Part shown: positions 1 to 11,495 of the stretch, piece after piece
How the letters are laid out: each line of letters opens with the position of its first letter
How positions within the stretch are numbered: position 1 is the first letter of the stretch
DNA from: Selaginella tamariscina
Lineage: Eukaryota; Streptophyta; Lycopodiopsida; Selaginellales; Selaginellaceae
DNA: 64,000 nucleotides
Reading direction: 5' to 3'
Assembly: GCA_003024785.1 (NCBI GenBank)
Contig: PUQB01000051.1
Span: 160,819-224,818, forward strand
Notes under the pieces: model-generated
Databases searched by the model: none
What the model was told of the DNA's origin: nothing
The model's input: only the letters and a program-made list of their open reading frames with translations
Program-made: the position numbers and the translations under genes

Positions 1-745
1 TGGTACACGAGCAACAACAGCATCAACCTTCATCGAAGCAAGACCATCCCCACATGAAATGAAACAAGAAAACGTGAAGTTGCAAGTGGGAGAGGTGATG
101 ACTCATTGTTGTGCTAGCCTCAAAGAGTCATTGGAGCTAGTGCATGCACAAGGCCCACAAGGTCTTGACGAAGTGTTGGCCACAACATACCTAACTTGAT
201 GCATTCCAACATGTTAAGCTCTGCATGTAGCAAAAGGCTCCGAAAGCAAACACTAAACTACATCACTAACTTAGATGTTTCTTGACGAATACGATGCAAT
301 TGCTAAAAAGCATCGTCATAGTCGTCCACATGCCTAAATGCACATTTGAAGATCTCTGAAAGAACACTCCAATCCCCACGGGTTGCAACGTTCAACCATT
401 GTACCATTGCAATGCCATCCAAACTCGCGCAAACATTGAACATCATTTCATAAATGATATGTATCAACCACAGTAAAGTGGTAAAACCAATGGTACACAT
501 CATTCCCAAGATTTCCGCAAAAAGAAATCCGACCGGACGCAAGGATTTGCAGCAGAACAGGAGGAGGAGTACCACGGGTTGTGAATGCCGCCATCAATTG
601 AGAGTGATTGTTCAGTTCATCCGCATGGCATCTAACAACTGCATGAGTAGTTGCTCCATAGACAAAGGATTTGCCTGTTGTGCATCCATGGACGAAATGA
701 GAAAAAAGAACAAAATCTACAAGAAAATAATAGATTTAGACAATG
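1..745 (-). mobile_element. Ty3/gypsy gag remnant, cut by left window edge
   Basis: Reading the minus strand, this segment matches the N-terminal gag region of the Ty3/gypsy element at 60,180-60,840: the same series of phrases occurs, from the segment around 'PQQ' near 690 to the end of the capsid-like part near position 60. The fragment is truncated by the window edge and shows no LTR. It is an old, broken copy with multiple breaks. The family link is seen directly in the shared sequence; the assignment to Ty3/gypsy comes from the polymerase of the right-hand relative. Confidence 0.75.
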
Positions 746-1732
746 GAGAAGCTAGATTTTAAAAAAATAAAGAAGATATATAAAAAAGACACAAATCCAA
801 GCGCTCCTTAAGGACAATTAAAGGTGCCCCTCACCTCCACCAATTTGAGAGCTCGTAATATAGAAATGTGTATATCCATTAGTCCAAGAACCCTAACTTA
901 TATACAAGAGCAAGTGAACCAATCCGACGGCTATCAAAATCCACTATGCTAATAATAATATTGCACATATAGCCGTATACATGGATTTTACAACATGATT
1001 ATTCTTTTTAATATATTTAATGCTGAAACTTTTAATTTATATTTAATAATAAAGTTAATTATTTAGATTAAACATTGAAAATTTTAATTTTTACATTTAG
1101 ATTCTAATTTTAATAATGAGAATTTAATAGTTTATTTAATCATACATAGCTGATAAATGATATTAAGAAATATTCGTTTTCACAATAATAATTTCAATTT
1201 CCCATTTTAAAAACATAAAATTAAGTGAACATTAACTTTGTTTAGAATATTAAAGTTAATTATTACATTTGAATTCTTTTAAATTTTAAATTTAATTTAA
1301 AATGTTCATGCACGATACTAAAAATTTATATTTATATAATAATCTCAAAAATACTTCTTTCAATCATGTTGCATATTTGCATAATAAATCCTTGTTTTTT
1401 ACAATTAACCCTTTTAAAAGCATTACTTAAACATGTATGTTATTTATTTAAATGTGGATATTCATTTAATATAAAGGAATAAAAATTTAAAAAGCTTAAC
1501 TACTTTACTTATAATTGTAGTGATCATCTTATGCTTTTAAAGAATGTTAGTTCTAATTCATATTAAACAACATATAAATTTTTTTTATAATTTCCAATAA
1601 TGGAATGATTTATTTTTTTTTCATGCTTTTAACATAAAGTGCAAAATGAATTATTACTATAATGCATGTTTTAAAAAGTGTAACTCAAAAAGTAAGATAT
1701 GGTATTGGACTATCAATTTATAATATTTATAT
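746..1732. other. AT-rich spacer without recognisable gene
   Basis: Very AT-rich sequence with many short A and T runs. I see no coding segment, RNA gene or clear repeat boundary. It lies between the gag remnant and the dispersed AT-rich repeat. Confidence 0.6.
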
Positions 1733-3000
1733 ATTAATTAAATAATCAACACCAAATAAAATATGAGTAAAACTTCAAAAAGTTCCTTAACATTAAAAAA
1801 TATCTTTTAACAATATTTAATAAAGTCAATTAGTATTCTTTTATTGTTATTTGAACAATGAAATGAAATAAAATAAATATGTGTGTGTGTAAAATTTAAA
1901 ACAACTTGAAAATTATAAAACAACATTCATACATACAATTAAATTAATATCATAAATTTTTTATGGATAATAAAAACCACTATTAATACATTAAAACATA
2001 TTTTTTAATATGTTAATAAATTCACAAAATTAATTTCTTAGAAAATATTTTTAATGCAAATTAAATTTAAGTAGCATATATATATTTATGCATTTATTAT
2101 GCATGGAAAAACATAGTTTTCATGTATTTTTTGAAATTTTTACAGTTAGACCTAAAAAATTGATAAAATAAATAAAATTTAAAATTGAAACATTGCACCA
2201 TACACATGCTAAATGATTATAATGTACATGTTTAAAAAACTATAAATTATAAATTGTTATAACAATTTAATTATGTCATAAGATTTTTAAATTTGTATCT
2301 CATGATTAACATATTGTTGGTATGTCATTTTTATATATTATTCATTATATCATCCATTAGAAATTATTAGAAAGTATACATTTCACATGTATTACAAATT
2401 TATTAAATTAATTCTAATTATGCATATCTTATTTCAAAGTAAAACATGAATATGTTTAGAATATACTTAAAATATCAGAAATTATTTTAAATCAATTGTC
2501 TAGATTTAATTTTAAGAATAAAAATATTTAAAATAGAATAATAATTTATATTTATTAGATTATCTGCAAAACCAAACTTTTAAGTAATAGAAAAGCATTT
2601 GTAATGAATATTAAAAAAAAATAACAACACACACACACACACATAAATTAATTTCACTAGAATTTTTTTATAAATTCTTTTATACCCTAGCATGCAAAGG
2701 CACCTATTAACAACATATATTTGTTAATTTTAAATAAATTGCCAAGAATATAATAAGTATATAAACATTATTATTTAATAATGAAGAACTTTTGCATTGT
2801 AAGTAAACACACAAAAATATAAATTATATAAAATTAAAATGTTAATTTTAAATTTAAATAAATATATTTCAAAATGTACATGCAAAAATATTTAAATAAT
2901 GCGATAACTTTATATAATACTTTAATCTTTTAATATAAGCTGCTAATTTTTTCAGCAATCTTTATATATAGTTTTAAATTTATATTTATAATATAAATGT
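1733..3000 (+). repeat. Dispersed AT-rich repeat, copy 1
   Basis: About 1.3 kb of AT-rich DNA aligns collinearly, in the same orientation, with 47,137-48,345. Shared landmarks include a short TG run preceded by AATAA, the phrase CATACACATGCTAAAT, and a TATCATCCATTAGA segment. The copies differ by many substitutions and small indels, so the duplication is old. No coding capacity is visible; it may be the non-coding body of an unidentified transposon. Confidence 0.7.
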
Positions 3001-3196
3001 GAAACGTAAATGCAGTAAATTAAAATAGAAATCAAAACACAAATAAATTTTAGTCTAGCTTTATTATCTAAAATTTTAACTGTTTTAAATATCAAAATTT
3101 GAAAATAGCTAAAGTCTTCACTTAATATTTCTAATAATGAAACATAATGAAATACTTTTGTTATTATTTGGACACTGAAATGAAATAGAATAAATA

Positions 3197-3228
<32 letters not shown>

Positions 3229-3580
3229 TTAGAACAATTGGAACAAAATAAATTAATAAGTAAATGTTAAGAAAATACCATAATTTTTTTAATAGCTTTA
3301 TTATTTTATAAATTATTATATCATAATCTCTCTCTTGTATGAAAAGAAGTATGGACATTTTTAATGCATATATTATGAATTCAAAATATATAACATTTGT
3401 CTGTTTAATAAATGGTAATTATTATAAGGAATAATGTATTATTAGAATAATGCAAATTAGATTTTTTATAACCCTAATTGAGGTGCCACATCAGCAAATA
3501 TACGAGGTTATGAATGAGGACATGGCATTTTTAAGAGTTAGGGCATAGTTTTTTTTCTTACTATAGAGCCATTTGGTGGA
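3001..3580. other. AT-rich spacer with a TG microsatellite
   Basis: AT-rich sequence holding a (TG)n run at about 3,197-3,223. The section around 3,120-3,230 partly repeats the section around 1,825-1,910 (GAAATGAAATA followed by a TG run), so the AT-rich element seems internally duplicated with a period near 1.3 kb. No gene is seen. Confidence 0.55.
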
Positions 3581-3679
3581 GCAGCTCCGATGCCGCCTGG
3601 TTGCCGGCCGGAACGGACAGTGACGAATCTTCATCGGCTTCTGGCCCCACATCGAAAAAGGTTGTGTTTCATTGTTTTG

Positions 3680-4030
3680 AGATGGTTATGTTTTCTTATC
3701 AAAATATGTGTTTTTGACTGTGTTTCCCTATCAAATCTGCGTTTTGTACTGTGTTTACTTATCAAAATATGTTTTGATTGTGTTTTCTTATCAAAAACCA
3801 GGATTTTGACTTTGTTTCTATAAAAATCTGAGTTTTTGATTGATTTTTCTTATCAAAATCCGTGTTTTTAGCTACATATATGCTGTCTTTACATATCTGC
3901 TGTGTTTTCTTATCAAAATCCAAGTTTTTTACTGTATATTATTTTAATGAAATTTCAGGTTTTGTTTTACTGTGTTTTATTATCAAAATCTGTTTTGATG
4001 AATGTATTTTGTTATCAAAATCGGGGGCTT
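3680..4030 (+). repeat. Minisatellite, about 30-bp unit (TTATCAAAAT)
   Basis: Roughly nine degenerate units share a core like GTTTTCTTATCAAAAT followed by a TG/TTTTTGACT tail, mostly 28-35 bp apart, with some longer spacers. One isolated unit, followed by the same GCAGCAGGAGCTGTATTC phrase, is present at 48,855-48,940. The open frames across this tract are a by-product of the period and are not annotated as genes. Confidence 0.75.
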
Positions 4031-4206
4031 TAGTTACAGGGCGTGCATGTAGCGGCAGCAGGAGCTGTATTCCGTATGGTCGAGGTATTATACATGAAAC
4101 AAAAAACTATAATCATTCTAGATGACCTATTTAGAGAGAGAAATTTATAGTAGTTTATGCATACATACTTATATATATAATACATTATATATTATTTAAT
4201 CTGTAG

Positions 4207-4395
4207 GTATTCGAGCGTTGGGAGCGGAAGACACCGGATTTAGCTCATGGTGGTTTAGACATTACCATTACCACTGGCTCTAACTACCTTCAGCTACGTC
4301 AGGGCAATACAGAGCCTAATGATAAAACTGCACCAACGGGAGATGTAACATTCATGACTAGTGGCAGTGGGTTTAATGTCACTAAAAAATTATAA
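4207..4395 (+). other. Exon-like open frame of unknown function
   Basis: After a good acceptor-like CTGTAG, a frame without stops runs for about 62 codons and ends at TAA (4,393-4,395). It has no starting Met, so it would be a terminal exon. The peptide is polar, rich in Thr, Gly and Asn, with a central ITITTGSNYLQLRQG-like stretch and a final TSGSGFNVTKKL. Its base composition is much less AT-rich than the surroundings, which is why it stands out. I do not recognise it. It could be the last exon of a decayed gene or part of a transposon. Confidence 0.35.
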
Positions 4396-4825
4396 GGTAA
4401 GTGTAATGAAAAGAGAGAGCACCACGTTTATATATATCCATATATAAGTATAATGTATTATTACACATATATATAGGCCTGTTGATAAAATGAACAGATA
4501 CTATACTTATACTAGGTTTAAAGTAAGAGGAAGTTTAGGCTCTATTTTTGACTTTGGTAAATGCTTATAAAAGAATTTTAAAGTTATTAAAGTGATGCTA
4601 CTAAAACAAGCTCAAGCACTCCTTTGAGACTCAATCCAATTTATTAAAATTCTTAATAATCATTTTAAATAATTATATATTCTTACCTATAAAAAAGCTT
4701 GAAGATTGCATTGTGAACAAATTTTATATTCTTTAAGCTTCCATTAGTTAATTCCATTGTATAAATGAATCAATAAACTTCACCAGTGAACGAATTTATA
4801 CAATGGCATTAATGTATTGAATCCA

Positions 4826-4950
4826 CACTTAGTTGTGTAACATGAACCAATGTGCATGTATAAATGTAGAAGTGTAACATGAACCAATGTGCATGTATTA
4901 AATGTAGAAGTGTAACATGAACCAATGTTCATGTATTAAATGTAGAAGTT
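4826..4950 (+). repeat. Tandem repeat, about 38-bp unit, 3 copies
   Basis: Three near-identical units contain GTGTAACATGAACCAATG followed by TGCATGTATTAAATGTAGAA. They differ by one or two bases, which points to recent amplification. The rest of 4,396-5,269 is AT-rich and shows nothing else. Confidence 0.85.
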
Positions 4951-5422
4951 GTAACTCAAGACTCATAGAGTAAATGTATTCTTCAGAAAATCTGTAGGAG
5001 TGGTTCCCATATTGTACATAAGAGTCGCTCAATGTGTAAAGTAACTATAATAAATATGTAGATTATCCTAGTAAATAATTAAAGTATATGTAAAAGTTAA
5101 TTCATGCATTTGTAATTCTTTTCCTTTATAATAAATTTATATTCCCCGACGTTACTTTTGTCACCCTTGTAATACAATATAATACAACTTTTGTATTCAA
5201 GTCAAAATTATATATATAAATAAAAATATTCGTAATCATAATTTAATTATTTTATAAATCAATAATAAATTATCTTAATTATAAAATTAATTTTATATAT
5301 ATCTTAATTATTTACTAGAGTAACTTTGTATTTACCGTAATTATATTACAAGTGTTTGATACACAATATATTCACATAATTCGCTACATGTCATATGAGA
5401 TACACATTTGGAGAATATACTA

Positions 5423-6010
5423 ACATGTTTAAGGTCCTCTTTCCACGGGTGGGTGGAAGATTTGTCACGTCCAGTCTTTTCTATTATTTAATATGATAAC
5501 GACACCTAGGAGCATCGCCATCACAGTGGGCACCTTAGCCCACGGATGAGTCAACATGGAGGTACGTGGGCTGAGTCCAACATGGAGGTACTCGCCGTGA
5601 TGGTTGGCTATCGCACGGAGGACCACAGTGACAGTGGACACCTTAACTCGCAATTAGGTTCAATATGGAGGACCCTACAGTGACAGCAGACACATTTGCC
5701 TGCAGTTGGGTCCAACATGGAGGACCCCGCAGTAACAGCGGACACCTTAACCTGCAGTTGGTCCAACCTGAAGGTCCCTGCAGTGACAGTGGCACAGTAG
5801 CCCACGGTTGGAAGATTGAAATACAGTTTTATCTTTTCACTGCAAAATGCTTTCATACGTAATTAAATGTATAAATTGTTTTCACTTGTGAAAATGTGGC
5901 AGGCAGGTGTAAGAAAGTGTGAGTTTAATGACGACTTAGCAATAGATCAATATTATTGAAAACTATTCTCACTATTAAGAAAATGGCCAAGAGCCATTTA
6001 GAACACACTT
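5423..6010. mobile_element. MITE-like element, copy A (interrupted)
   Basis: The left end AAGGTCCTCTTTCCACG and the body motif TTTCACTTGTGAAAATGTG are shared with elements at 21,483-21,935 and 24,037-24,208. In this copy a minisatellite lies between the left end and the body. It has no coding capacity. Family assignment is open; the short inverted ends suggest a non-autonomous DNA transposon. Confidence 0.5.
5500..5820 (+). repeat. GC-richer minisatellite, about 48-bp unit
   Basis: About six degenerate units carry the phrases CAGTGACAGCGGACACCTTA, CTGCAGTTGGGTCCAACATG and GAGGACCC. The unit is far more GC-rich than its surroundings and is absent from the duplicate MITE in block U copy B, so it arose or was inserted after the duplication, or was lost from B. 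Confidence 0.8.
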
Positions 6011-6207
6011 CCGTGTCAATATTTTGTTTCAATCTTACAGCTACAGACAACTAAGACATTTTCTTGCATTTACATTCAATATGCAAGGATCTATACAATG
6101 ACGTGTGCATGCGTGTGTGGAGAGAGAGAGAGAGAGAGAGATTTACGAACATTGTGCAAGATATGCCTCCGGTGTATTTATACAATGACAACTATTTTAT
6201 ACCTTAA

Positions 6208-6690
6208 ATGGATAGGCAGTTGCATGCAGTTGTGCTCCCATACCCTGGGCAAGGCCACATCAATCCGCTTATGCAGCTCTCCCTCCAACTGTCTTCCATG
6301 GGCTTCCTAGTTACGTTTGTGACAACAAGAGGAAACTACAATTCTATTTTGGATGCATGGTCCAAGCAAGGAGTTGAGAACCCAAACAACATTCGAATGT
6401 GTCAATTGCGGATGATGCTTTATCCCCACGCAGCATGACTGCATGTTCCAGTTTGTTGAAGGAATCAAGCAGTTAAAGAAACCATTTGCAGAGCTCATGC
6501 ATGGATTAGTCCGAGGCATGCCAGTGTGTCTTGTGTTATTTCAGATGTTATTCTGACTTGGTTTCAGAAACAGCACAGAGTTTTGGCATCCCATGGGTGC
6601 CTTACTACCCGTTAGCAGCTTCTGGATTTGTAACTCGCCTCCACGCTCCTCTAATGATTAAACAAGGCATTTTCCCATTAGATCAAGGTG

Positions 6691-6739
<49 letters not shown>

Positions 6740-7672
6740 TTTACTGTACAGATGCTTTCTATCGTGAGCATGATACTCTGGAGCTACCAGGTGTGATACC
6801 AGTTCACCCCTTAGAATTGCCCCAATTTGCGTTCTCATCAGAGTTTGCTGGTTACAAGGAGAGATATGAGGAGCAGAGTGCAACATCTAGGAAAGCACCT
6901 TGGCTCTTTATCAACACTTGCGAAACGCTAGAGCAAGAAGAGCTAGAGTATCTAAGACAACAGGGTTTCAGAAACCTGATGCCAGTTGCTCCACTTTTAC
7001 CGGCCAGCTTTATAGAAGAAGAGCAACCACATAACTCCAAGCTTATAACAAGTTCCCTATGGGAACAAGACTACAGGTGCACACAGTGGCTAGATAAGCA
7101 GAGTCCTAGTTCGGTTCTCTACATTTCTTTTGGAAGTATTGCCAGCATGAAATTCTCAGACGTGGACATTCTCTTCAAAGGTCTGGTAAGATCTCAAGTT
7201 AAGTTTCTGTGGGTGCTACGTAAAGACTTGATCCAGGGAACGACAGAAGAAGAATTTCAAGCATTTCTCAGTAAGGCTGAAAGCTCTAGCGGTTGGTGGT
7301 TCATTGGGCATCGCAGCTTGGGATACTGAAACACGTTGCAGTACGTGCTTTTCTTACGCATTGCGGCTGGAACTCGACGTTTGAGAGCATTTGTGCTGGG
7401 TGCCAATGATATGTTGGCCACGTTTTGCAGACCAGAAGATGAATGCAAGGTACGTTTCAGATGTTTGGAAAGTTGGTGTGAAACTCAAACGGGTGGTGAG
7501 CCCTGTTTCGGAGGATGAGGTTGAGAGAATTGTAGTGGATATGATGAGCGGCGAGCAAGGGGAGCTTATAAAGGAAAGAGCTATGAAGCTATCTGTTGCA
7601 TGCAAGAAGGAATTCGCAAAAAAAGGACTGCAGTTATTTGTTAGTGAGCTTAAAAATTATATATCTAAGTGA
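6208..7672 (+). pseudogene. UDP-glycosyltransferase (family 1), copy A, frameshifted
   Basis: Family-1 UGTs transfer a sugar from a UDP-sugar to small acceptors in the cytosol. Exon 1 starts at ATG 6,208 (MDRQLHAVVLPYPGQGHINP, the usual N-terminal motif) and ends near 6,688. A short intron of CT and TA repeats follows, ending in TTTTACTGTACAG at about 6,752. Exon 2 runs to the stop at 7,672 and holds the YISFGS strand and the PSPG region (7,300-7,450), which spans several frames. Against copy B (19,822-21,274), this copy has lost single bases near 6,398, 6,436, 7,292 and in the G run near 7,400, and has a 2-base change near 6,526. The losses are mostly in homopolymers, so assembly error is an alternative to decay. 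Confidence 0.85.
6692..6745 (+). repeat. (CT)n(TA)n microsatellite inside the UGT intron
   Basis: A long CT run followed by TATATATATA starts four to six bases after the 5' splice site of the UGT intron and fills almost all of it. The equivalent intron in copy B (20,743-20,794) has a shorter run. Confidence 0.85.
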
Positions 7673-7689
7673 TGTCGTGTTGTGTTATT

Positions 7690-9380
7690 CCGTCCCAGAG
7701 CAAGTGAATAGGTCAACTCTTCTCACCATTTACATATCTTATGTATTTATTTATAAGACTTACGTGATGCAATAAAAGGTTGCAAATTTCTAGACTATGT
7801 CAAAATATGTGTGCGAGGAGCTATTGCACAGTAAAAGATGTACATTATACATTGCATGTCTTAAACCGTTAGGCTATATTTACTATGCTTGTGGTAAAAA
7901 GTAAATTAGTTTTGTTCTTTTCCACATTTTCATCAGTGAAGGATTTGGAAGGCCATTCTTGAGCGTTAAACGCGGTACGGTGAATGGATTTTCATTGTAT
8001 GGTATTATACTTAAACAATATTATATATAGTATAATATATATATTTGAATTTATATCTTTTGAATCTCAAACCTTTCTAAACTCTACCAATCCTGACTCT
8101 AAGTTAATACACATATTTCAAGTTGAGAGTAGCCGAATAAAATAAAAATGAAAAACGATGCACCTGTATATACTGCATCCGTGGATGCCTGCCTTCCACA
8201 TACATGTTGTGGTTATTTGTATGTTTGAATGTATCTCATGAATGACGTGTGTGCACGTTTTTATTTTGATAACAAACAAGCGTATACTAGACGGCACATA
8301 TTTGTGTGAAAATGCTTATGTGACTGAGTCCCAACGAAAAGGAGGCATAGGCCTAAAATATATCAAAATTTTCATTAAATATTTCTTGGTGGGCAAAATT
8401 TCAATATTCTTGTTGGGAAATGAATATTCTTGTTGGGGAAAAGAATACTTTATGGTCAACACTATATTATTCAAAGAATATTCTTTCATTATATGAGAAC
8501 ATTTTGCATTATTGTTGAAAATTAAGTTATTATATAAATTACACAAGAAAATATGCACATATTCATTGAGACAGCCACTTAATTACATGCTCCTTTTCTT
8601 CCTCAACATTGTAGCAATCCTCGATCCTCTCTACGTTGTTTCTACAATGATTGTTGAGTTCATATCTCCTCAACTCGGCATTATTTGCTATTCTATCCTT
8701 GCTAACTCAAAAGATTTCTTTGTACTTAAAATGTTTCTGCCAAGGTGTATAGATGCAACAAGCAATAATGTCCCCAATCCTATATCTCAAATGAGGTCAC
8801 ATTAACCGCTCAATTATAAGTTGCATAAGCCAAACACTCTTCAGTTGTATCAAAAGCCTGTAATGTTCAAGTTTAAGTTAATGTGTAACATTATAACATA
8901 TTATCTTATCATGATTCTTGGTAATAATTGGGATTATCCACTAGGATGGTAATGCCTAATTTAAGTGGATTCACTATTGTTAAATTTCCAAAAACTTGAA
9001 ACATGAGCACCACCAGCAGAAATTCTTGAAGAAGGTAATAAGTAAATGAGAATGAAAAAAAAGAACTAAGTAGTACCTTCATTTTATGTATATAATATGT
9101 TGCAGTAAGTTCCAAGTCAATAACTTCAACTACCTACACAACTTAAGAAATCAAAGTGATTGTAACAAACACCACCATAAAACCTTGTGTTGCCAAGTGC
9201 ATGCATGTGAATTAGAGGGCCTCATCAAACCTTACTCAATTAAGGTGCAATAGGTTGTTATTCAAAGTATATGTCACATGGTCCAAGTTGGTAAAAAGGT
9301 CCAAGATCACTAAATTGAAGCTAAATTCATCTACCTTCTCTTAGAATTGTGTTTGTGAATCTGGGGTGCGAGGATCCTCA
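7690..9380. other. Downstream part of block U, no confident gene
   Basis: Shared with 18,170-19,800 in reverse. It holds several GAATATTCTT-like motifs near 8,400-8,490 and a hydrophobic frame (8,570-8,800) whose counterpart in copy B (18,680-18,892) has a different sequence after about 20 residues. That lack of conservation argues against a real protein. A possible short exon (about 18 codons, with LELTATYYI) lies on the minus strand near 9,075-9,135. Confidence 0.5.
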
Positions 9381-9396
9381 ACCTTTTATACACCTT

Positions 9397-9675
9397 TTGC
9401 TACTCCACTTCCTCGTCAAAGAATGGTATACACATCTCCTCAATGTCATAGACGGCCAAGTCATATAACCCACGGCTCAATGTTAACACTAAGATGTATA
9501 ACATAAGATCATCCTTAATGTCAATGATCTTAACAATTGGCATAACCTTTTGGAGTAGCAGCAACAACGGCAGAGGTGGCAATCCCAAAGAGCTACCAAT
9601 TGTTGTAGATGTATTGGCCCCCTTTGCCTGAGTGGAAATCCACTTATGAACCTTAGTTTTCATCTCACCCTCCAC
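9397..9675 (-). CDS. Small unrecognised frame, exon of unknown gene (copy A)
   Basis: A minus-strand frame of about 90 codons starts with MEGEMKTKVHKWIS and continues with a hydrophobic PLPLLLLLQKVMPIVKIIDI stretch and an acidic end (YDIEEMC, FDEEVE). The duplicate at 17,896-18,170 keeps the second half nearly unchanged at the amino-acid level, with several conservative substitutions, which favours a translated exon. It lacks about 100 bases that copy A has in the first half. I do not recognise the family. It sits at the edge of block U, next to gene Z. Confidence 0.4.
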
Positions 9676-9739
9676 CTCCTCTGATTGTCACAACAACAAT
9701 GGTAAGTGTGTGTGTGTGTGAAAAGCAAGCAAAAGACAC

Positions 9740-9960
9740 ACCTGAATATGAACCCTAAACAGAAAGCCTTGAAGGATCTTCACTCCAATACAAGCTATTG
9801 ACATTATTGAGCTGCAGAGACACCTTGTGATAGAATGCGCATCTGCGTCAAGGCCATAATATTGGGAGTTTTGTAACAAAGCCGTCAACGCTGACGCCAA
9901 TTGAGTTTCTGGATTCATGAATGAATTTCTGCAGCAACAATATGGGATCACACACACACA
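9740..9960 (-). pseudogene. Gene Z, 5' exon fragment (copy 1)
   Basis: After an acceptor-like TTGCTGCAG, the minus strand encodes a segment including NSFMNPETQLASALTALLQ, and a second frame reads YWSEDPSRLSV near the exon end. The donor falls near 9,742, followed by a TG run. Copy 2 (28,432-28,560) has the same exon with small deletions. The gene is then interrupted by the boundary of block U. See copies 2 and 3 for the remaining exons; function unknown. Confidence 0.5.
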
Positions 9961-10008
9961 CAAATATTATATTCCACCATTTGAATACTAATGTGGATAA
10001 TTATTTAC

Positions 10009-10040
<32 letters not shown>

Positions 10041-10164
10041 AGAGGGAGAGAGAGAGATTGCAGCATGTGTATGTACATAGGTGCTGGTGAGTGGACTCCC
10101 TAGGTTAAAACACATAATTCGTTGGTTTCACAAATCTTATTTTATCCTATCTTACACGGAGAGG

Positions 10165-10305
10165 TCTTATTAAGAGAGGAATCTAGTATTCAACAATGGG
10201 TGGCGGGAAGGCGGGCGTGGTTGGGTACGAACGGTTACGGGCGATCGTCGGAATCCCGGCTTCGACTAAAGAAGGTGGTATCGCATTGATTTGTAGGATT
10301 AATAC
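10165..10305. other. Insert of about 140 bp, GC-richer, unclassified
   Basis: The sister copy at 28,150-28,210 reads straight through from GGTCTTA to CAAGGATGTGCC (on the minus strand), while this copy has about 140 extra bases. These include a G-rich GGGTGGCGGGAAGGCGGG stretch. No terminal repeats or RNA gene features are evident. Confidence 0.5.
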
Positions 10306-10340
10306 ATTTTTACTATCAAGGATGTGCCTGGGAATATATT

Positions 10341-11445
10341 GAAATTATAACCTCAGTATTAACATCCCTACTTACAAAAGTTAAACCCTTAACCTAATTG
10401 ACAAGAGAGCATGAGTTTCATTCGGTGAACTGTCTAAAGAATAGGGACTTCAGTGGCTATTTATCATTCACGGAGTATAAACAGAACCATTAAGAACTAA
10501 ACGTAATAACCGTTATTGCCACCTTAGCGGACCGGCATCTTACCGTCAAATGCCAAGGGATAAATAGGCTGCCTCCACCTTATGACTGAAAGAACGAGTG
10601 TAAGATATGAGTCAGTTAGAAATGCAGTCAATTAAGTTCTGCTAAAGACCAATTGGAAAGGATAATCCGACGAATCTTTCCTACGATTATAACCGCACCA
10701 TACATCAACTTCTTTAGTGTGTAGTATACAGCTTTTGGAAGTCAAATCTGGTAGTTGGGTTAGGTATGTCCTCAAAGTCTGGGGTTTTCGTAATACATCA
10801 CCAGTGGGTGTACACACAAACAAGACTAATGAGCAAGAAATTTACAGGATTATATGTTACCAGTGACCCTCACAATTGACTTTCTATAATAGATAGTAAA
10901 GCACTATCTAAATTAAGTGTCATAAATTTAATTATAACTTTGATATTTTATTTGAAAAGGTTGATTATTATCACTTATTATATTATGTCGATCGACAAGA
11001 AATAAGCTTATTTAGTGCACTTAAGTATTTAATTATAGTCCGACCGGGTGTTATTAAATAATTATAAAAAACTCTATGTAAAATTAAAATTTATTCTAAT
11101 TTATGTTACCAATTAAGGTTTCTCGAGAATATAACTTTTCTTATTTTTCATTAAATGTTAAAGCATATGTAAAGAGAATTCATGGTTTAAAAGAGATAAT
11201 TCATTGATCTCATGGTCTTAAATCTTATCTTATCTTATCTTACATGGGATACATTCCACTGTCAGGAGGACGAAGAAGGCAGAGGTTGTAGCCTCAGTAT
11301 TAACATCTCTCTTCATTTTAAGATATAGTACCTATAATTTAAAACATACATCCATACTATGATTAGTTTATATGATAAAATTAACTCTTCTATGATGTGA
11401 ATCTATGCATATATAACAATTATATTATATATTTTGCACGACCAA
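10341..11445. mobile_element. Unclassified 1.1 kb insert with direct repeats
   Basis: Comparison with 28,140-28,170 shows this piece is inserted between TATTGAAAT and CCAAATTCATAATATTAT. The phrase CCTCAGTATTAACATC is present at both ends (10,349 and 11,290), and the segment upstream of each copy is also similar (10,105-10,160 and 11,190-11,260), giving direct repeats about 1.1 kb apart. A central part (10,985-11,110) resembles 22,155-22,290. An LTR-related remnant or a local tandem duplication are both possible. Confidence 0.4.
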
Positions 11446-11495
11446 ATTCATAATATTATAAGTATATTAACGAAGTTATATGAAAGTGCCCATTT

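Larger units (their letters stand above)
5270..9702 (+). repeat. Inverted-duplication block U, copy A
   Basis: This block matches 17,896-22,065 in reverse orientation. It contains a MITE-like end, the UGT gene and about 2 kb of downstream sequence with the small unrecognised frame near 9,400-9,675. The right boundary is sharp at TTACCATTGTTGTTG, beside a TG run inside an intron of gene Z. Copy A carries a minisatellite (5,500-5,820) that copy B lacks. Differences are mainly single-base indels and AT-rich gaps. Confidence 0.85.

Noticed and set aside
3590-4125. Frames with repeated Cys/Phe/Leu-rich segments that look membrane-like
   Set aside because: They follow the period of the TTATCAAAAT minisatellite; composition explains the hydrophobic look.
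8512-8805. Hydrophobic 97-residue frame resembling a membrane protein
   Set aside because: Its counterpart in the duplicate block (18,680-18,892) keeps only about 20 similar residues and then differs in frame, so coding constraint is not supported.
9397-9675. Small frame as a glycolipid-transfer-like protein
   Set aside because: A loose resemblance in hydrophobic spacing only; key lipid-binding residues could not be placed.
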